Shown here: in pieces, positions 5,577-7,892 of the stretch
Position numbering within the stretch: the first letter of the stretch is position 1
Layout of the letters: each line of letters starts with the position of its first letter
Assembly: GCA_011049745.1 (NCBI GenBank)
Contig: DRHE01000360.1
Location: forward strand, 1 to 7,892
Source of the DNA: Spirochaetales bacterium
GTDB lineage: Bacteria > Spirochaetota > Spirochaetia > SZUA-6 > DRHE01
DNA: 7,892 nt
Reading direction: 5' to 3'
Translations under genes and position numbers: made by a program
The notes under the pieces: generated by a model
What the model was told of the DNA's origin: nothing
Seen by the model: the letters and a program-made list of their open reading frames with translations, nothing else
Database searches by the model: none

Positions 5577-6917
5577 TTAAATCTCCTTTCCTGTAAAAGT
5601 GTTTCCCTTAAGGGAGAGCAGTTCTACCCGGGTAAAACTGCCAATTTGTTTTCCGCTTCCGGGGAATACTACCATTTCATCACTCCCCATACGAGCCAAC
5701 AGCTCCCGCTTATTTCTCTTTGAGGTTCCTTCAACCAGCACTTTTACCACTCTGCCTGTTTTAGCTCTCTGCAGGCCTTTCCTTGTCCTGCTTTGCAACT
5801 CAATAACCGAAGCGAGCCGTTCCTGCTTTACCTCGGACGGCACTGTATCTTCCATTGAAAACGCCTTAGTTCCCTCCCTTGGATTGTAGCGGTAGGTGAA
5901 AGCATTATCAAAACCTACCGCCTCCATCAAATCCAGGGTAGCTTTAAAATCCTCTTCTTCCTCCCCGGGAAAGCCTATTAATATATCGGTGGTCAGCGAT
6001 ACATTAGTGATCGAGTTTTTAATGCGCTGCACCAGGGATAGATATTCCTCCCGCGTATAGCCCCTTTCCATAGATTTGAGAATTTTATTGGAACCATGCT
6101 GAACAGGCAAATGAATATGACGGCACAACAGCGTATCGCCGGACATAAGCTCAATCAATTCATCTGACAGGTCCTTTGGATGAGATGTTAGAAAACGTAG
6201 CCGTTCAACTAGTGAGTTGCGCTCCTTCAGATTATAGTTTATGCGCTCCAATAATCCGCTGAAGTTGAGATGGAAGTCCTGCTCCCTACTGTCACCATTA
6301 TAACAATAGGAATTAACATTCTGCCCCAGCAGGGTTACTTCGCGTATCCCCTTCTTTTCCAGGCGAGATATCTCTGCCATGATACTATCGGGATTACGCG
6401 AAACCTCTCTTCCCCGTACATAGGGAACAATACAGTAGGAACAGAAATTATTGCAGCCGTGCATAATGGGTATATAGGCTTTGAAGCCACTAACTGAATG
6501 GAGTTCACCAAAGACATATTCCCCGCCTTCTGTCAACAGCAGAGGTTTATCCGGGTCCAGACCTCCTCTTACTTCGGCGCTCACTGCGGAGATAAAATCC
6601 TTTTTCCGAAAGTTGCCCACCAGAATATCGACATGCTGGGCCTGCTTAAGCAGTTCTTGCTTCAACCTTTCCCCCATACAGCCCATGACAGCCAGCTTGA
6701 AAGGCCGCTTAGTTTTTTCCCGCTTATAAAAGCCAAGGCGTCCCCATATCCGGTTTTCCGCAGTTTGACGCACCGAGCAGGTGTTGAGAATTACCAGATC
6801 CGCCCCTTCTGCACCCGGGGCCCGGCTCCAGCCCACCTGCCTGAGCTCGTTTTCCAGCCATTCGGACTCCGCCTTATTCATCTGGCAGCCGTAGGTTTCG
6901 ATCCAATATTTTTTCAA
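5577..6917 (-). CDS. miaB: tRNA-2-methylthio-N6-dimethylallyladenosine synthase MiaB
   Basis: This 446-residue radical-SAM methylthiotransferase is full length for its family. The N-terminal domain opens with YWIETYGCQMN and supplies C11, C47 (NTCSVR) and C80 (GCMGER), which hold the auxiliary 4Fe-4S cluster. The radical SAM domain has the C-x3-C-x2-C motif GCNNFCSYC (C155, C159, C162), then PYVRGRE, LLGQNVNSY (197-204) and TTDILIGFPGE (309-319). A TRAM domain (about 383-440) completes it. By family knowledge it adds a methylthio group to i6A37 of tRNAs reading UNN codons. NVNSY and the overall fit favour MiaB over MtaB or RimO. The start appears to be TTG at 6917, ten nt after the preceding stop, with only a poor, distant AGAGG; it is chosen because it places YGCQMN correctly for the family. 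Confidence 0.95.
   Translation of the reverse strand: MKKYWIETYGCQMNKAESEWLENELRQVGWSRAPGAEGADLVILNTCSVRQTAENRIWGRLGFYKREKTKRPFKLAVMGCMGERLKQELLKQAQHVDILVGNFRKKDFISAVSAEVRGGLDPDKPLLLTEGGEYVFGELHSVSGFKAYIPIMHGCNNFCSYCIVPYVRGREVSRNPDSIMAEISRLEKKGIREVTLLGQNVNSYCYNGDSREQDFHLNFSGLLERINYNLKERNSLVERLRFLTSHPKDLSDELIELMSGDTLLCRHIHLPVQHGSNKILKSMERGYTREEYLSLVQRIKNSITNVSLTTDILIGFPGEEEEDFKATLDLMEAVGFDNAFTYRYNPREGTKAFSMEDTVPSEVKQERLASVIELQSRTRKGLQRAKTGRVVKVLVEGTSKRNKRELLARMGSDEMVVFPGSGKQIGSFTRVELLSLKGNTFTGKEI
5583..5588 (-). promoter_or_regulatory. Ribosome binding site of the LapA-like gene
   Basis: AAGGAG within the last codons of miaB, 6 nt before the ATG at 5576, gives a near-ideal site and indicates efficient translation of the downstream gene from the miaB transcript. 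Confidence 0.75.
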
Positions 6918-6927
6918 GAGAAATAAA

Positions 6928-7290
6928 CTAGCCTCTGCTCTTCAAACCTTTCCAGAACTTGTAGAGGGAATAAGCGCCGCCGGCTAAAAGGCCGATTCCG
7001 GCCAGTGACATCAACCAGCCGGCCAGAGCGCCGATTAAGGGAAGTGAGGCAACCACGGTTATAGCTCCGGCGCCGGCAGTCACCATACCCGCCCGGCGGT
7101 CCTCCTTTGATGAGGCTACTACCATACCGACTGTTGTTACCAGAACTCCGGCAATCAATCCGGGAATGGACAGGGAACCGCCGATAGAAGCTATACCTTT
7201 AAGCAGAAGGAGTCCCAGACCACCGCCCACCCCGCCGATTCCCATCAAACCTAATTTGACCATTTCTTTTCTGGGTACAATATCATTCAT
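6928..7290 (-). CDS. Small glycine-rich membrane protein, unknown function
   Basis: The 120-residue product is almost entirely hydrophobic and rich in glycine and alanine, with about four probable membrane segments (12-32, 40-59, 68-86, 87-108) and a basic end (KFWKGLKSRG). I recognise no family. The charged loop SSKEDRRAG (60-68) separates the two helical pairs and the glycine spacing would allow close helix packing. The ATG at 7290 overlaps the aroC TGA in an ATGA arrangement and has AAGGAG 7 nt upstream, strong evidence that it is a translated gene coupled to aroC. Its stop is 10 nt before miaB. No link to shikimate metabolism can be read from the sequence. Confidence 0.75.
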   Translation of the reverse strand: MNDIVPRKEMVKLGLMGIGGVGGGLGLLLLKGIASIGGSLSIPGLIAGVLVTTVGMVVASSKEDRRAGMVTAGAGAITVVASLPLIGALAGWLMSLAGIGLLAGGAYSLYKFWKGLKSRG

Positions 7291-7892
7291 CGTAATTCTC
7301 CTTGTCCTGCTCTCCTGGAAAGCAGAAGATCTGCCAAAACCAGATTCAACATATGCTCCAGCACCGGAATTATTCGTACTACAATGCAGGGATCATGTCT
7401 ACCGGCGATGGTCAAAGCCACCTGCTTTCCTTTAAGGTCAACGCTTTGCTGTTCCAGGGATATTGATGGTGTCGGCTTCACTGCAGCCCGTACCACCAGC
7501 GGCAGTCCCGTGCTGATGCCGCCGAGCACTCCCCCGGCACGGTTGGCTGCCGGCTGGATCTCTCCCGCCTTAGTAACCATAAAAGGGTCATTCGCTTCAC
7601 TCCCCTTTAATTCAGCCAGGTGAAAACCATCCCCGAACTCCACTCCCTTTACTGCGCCTACTGACATCAGGGCCATGGCGGTCAGTCCATCGAGTTTTCC
7701 GAACAAGGGATCCCCCAGCCCGGCAGGCAGGCCATGTGCCTGCAGCTCAACGATGCCGCCGACTGAATCACCAACTGCTGCAGCCTTATTGATAACTGCC
7801 GCCATTTTTTCTGCAAGAGCAGTGTCGGTGGCGCGCACTTCAGAGCTGTAGATCTTTTTACGCGCTTCTTTAAGGGAAATAAGATCTTTGAA
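7287..7892 (-). CDS. aroC: Chorismate synthase, C-terminal part (cut by the window edge)
   Basis: The frame is open from the right edge (residues [10 protein letters not shown] onward) to TGA at 7289-7287, giving 201 residues of an enzyme usually about 350-390 long. An internal GTG at 7838 is not the start, because aroC sequence continues upstream of it to the edge. Family hallmarks are GDSVGG (41-46), [11 protein letters not shown] (54-64), [14 protein letters not shown] (77-90), [19 protein letters not shown] (117-135), KPTPSI (139-144) and [17 protein letters not shown] (165-181), which fits the third chorismate synthase signature. The enzyme uses reduced FMN to convert 5-enolpyruvylshikimate-3-phosphate to chorismate, the last shared step to aromatic amino acids. 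It is the most upstream visible gene of the minus-strand operon; any promoter is outside the window. Confidence 0.96.
   Translation of the reverse strand, partial: FKDLISLKEARKKIYSSEVRATDTALAEKMAAVINKAAAVGDSVGGIVELQAHGLPAGLGDPLFGKLDGLTAMALMSVGAVKGVEFGDGFHLAELKGSEANDPFMVTKAGEIQPAANRAGGVLGGISTGLPLVVRAAVKPTPSISLEQQSVDLKGKQVALTIAGRHDPCIVVRIIPVLEHMLNLVLADLLLSRRAGQGELR
7298..7303 (-). promoter_or_regulatory. Ribosome binding site of the small membrane protein gene
   Basis: AAGGAG lies inside the final codons of aroC, 7 nt before the ATG at 7290. Together with the ATGA overlap it fixes this start. Confidence 0.72.

Noticed and set aside
6498..6926. 142-codon + frame opposite miaB
   Set aside because: It lies entirely antisense to the well-supported miaB N-terminal region and has no recognisable motif or good start signal.
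6980..7030. Short GC-rich palindromes such as ggccgattccggcc as operators or REP-like repeats
   Set aside because: They fall in glycine/alanine codons of the small membrane protein and do not recur elsewhere in the window.

Overview
The window is a compact, protein-coding stretch of bacterial DNA of moderate GC content. It has two convergent gene sets and no RNA gene, insertion sequence, CRISPR array or phage gene that I can support. Both ends cut through genes: a GlgC-type tail on the left and chorismate synthase on the right. I suspect a spirochaete (Spirochaetota), or another diderm lineage close in gene content. The reasons are the SPOR-domain protein and lipoprotein (diderm envelope), the miaB/LapA-like/TPR-SPOR order, and a beta-rich lipoprotein that recalls spirochaetal proteins annotated as pallilysin-related adhesins. 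This assignment rests on recalled gene content and is only moderately likely.

Left half, + strand (about 102-4108): the last ~88 residues of an ADP-glucose pyrophosphorylase-like protein, then nrnA (DHH/DHHA1 nanoRNase/pAp phosphatase), a 501-residue predicted lipoprotein that I cannot assign to a function, and a six-helix membrane protein ending in a GAF domain. Gaps are 4 and 2 nt, followed by a 4-nt stop/start overlap, so this looks like one transcription unit with coupled translation of the last pair.

Right half, - strand (7892 down to 4091): aroC (partial), a small glycine-rich membrane protein overlapping it by ATGA, miaB, a LapA-like two-helix membrane protein directly abutting miaB, and a secreted or anchored TPR-SPOR protein overlapping the LapA-like gene by 32 nt. 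This also looks like one operon, joining aromatic biosynthesis, tRNA modification and envelope functions. The two operons meet tail to tail, their last genes overlapping by 18 nt with no recognisable terminator.

The strangest structural signal is at the left edge. Bases 1-117 are a near-perfect inverted copy (114 of 117) of bases 367-483, so the 5' end of nrnA is present twice, head to head, around the glgC tail. At a sequence end this is most easily explained as an amplification or assembly fold-back, and the GlgC tail should be read with that in mind. The most interesting biology is the lipoprotein plus output-less GAF membrane sensor pair. I do not see a convincing new defence or mobile system.
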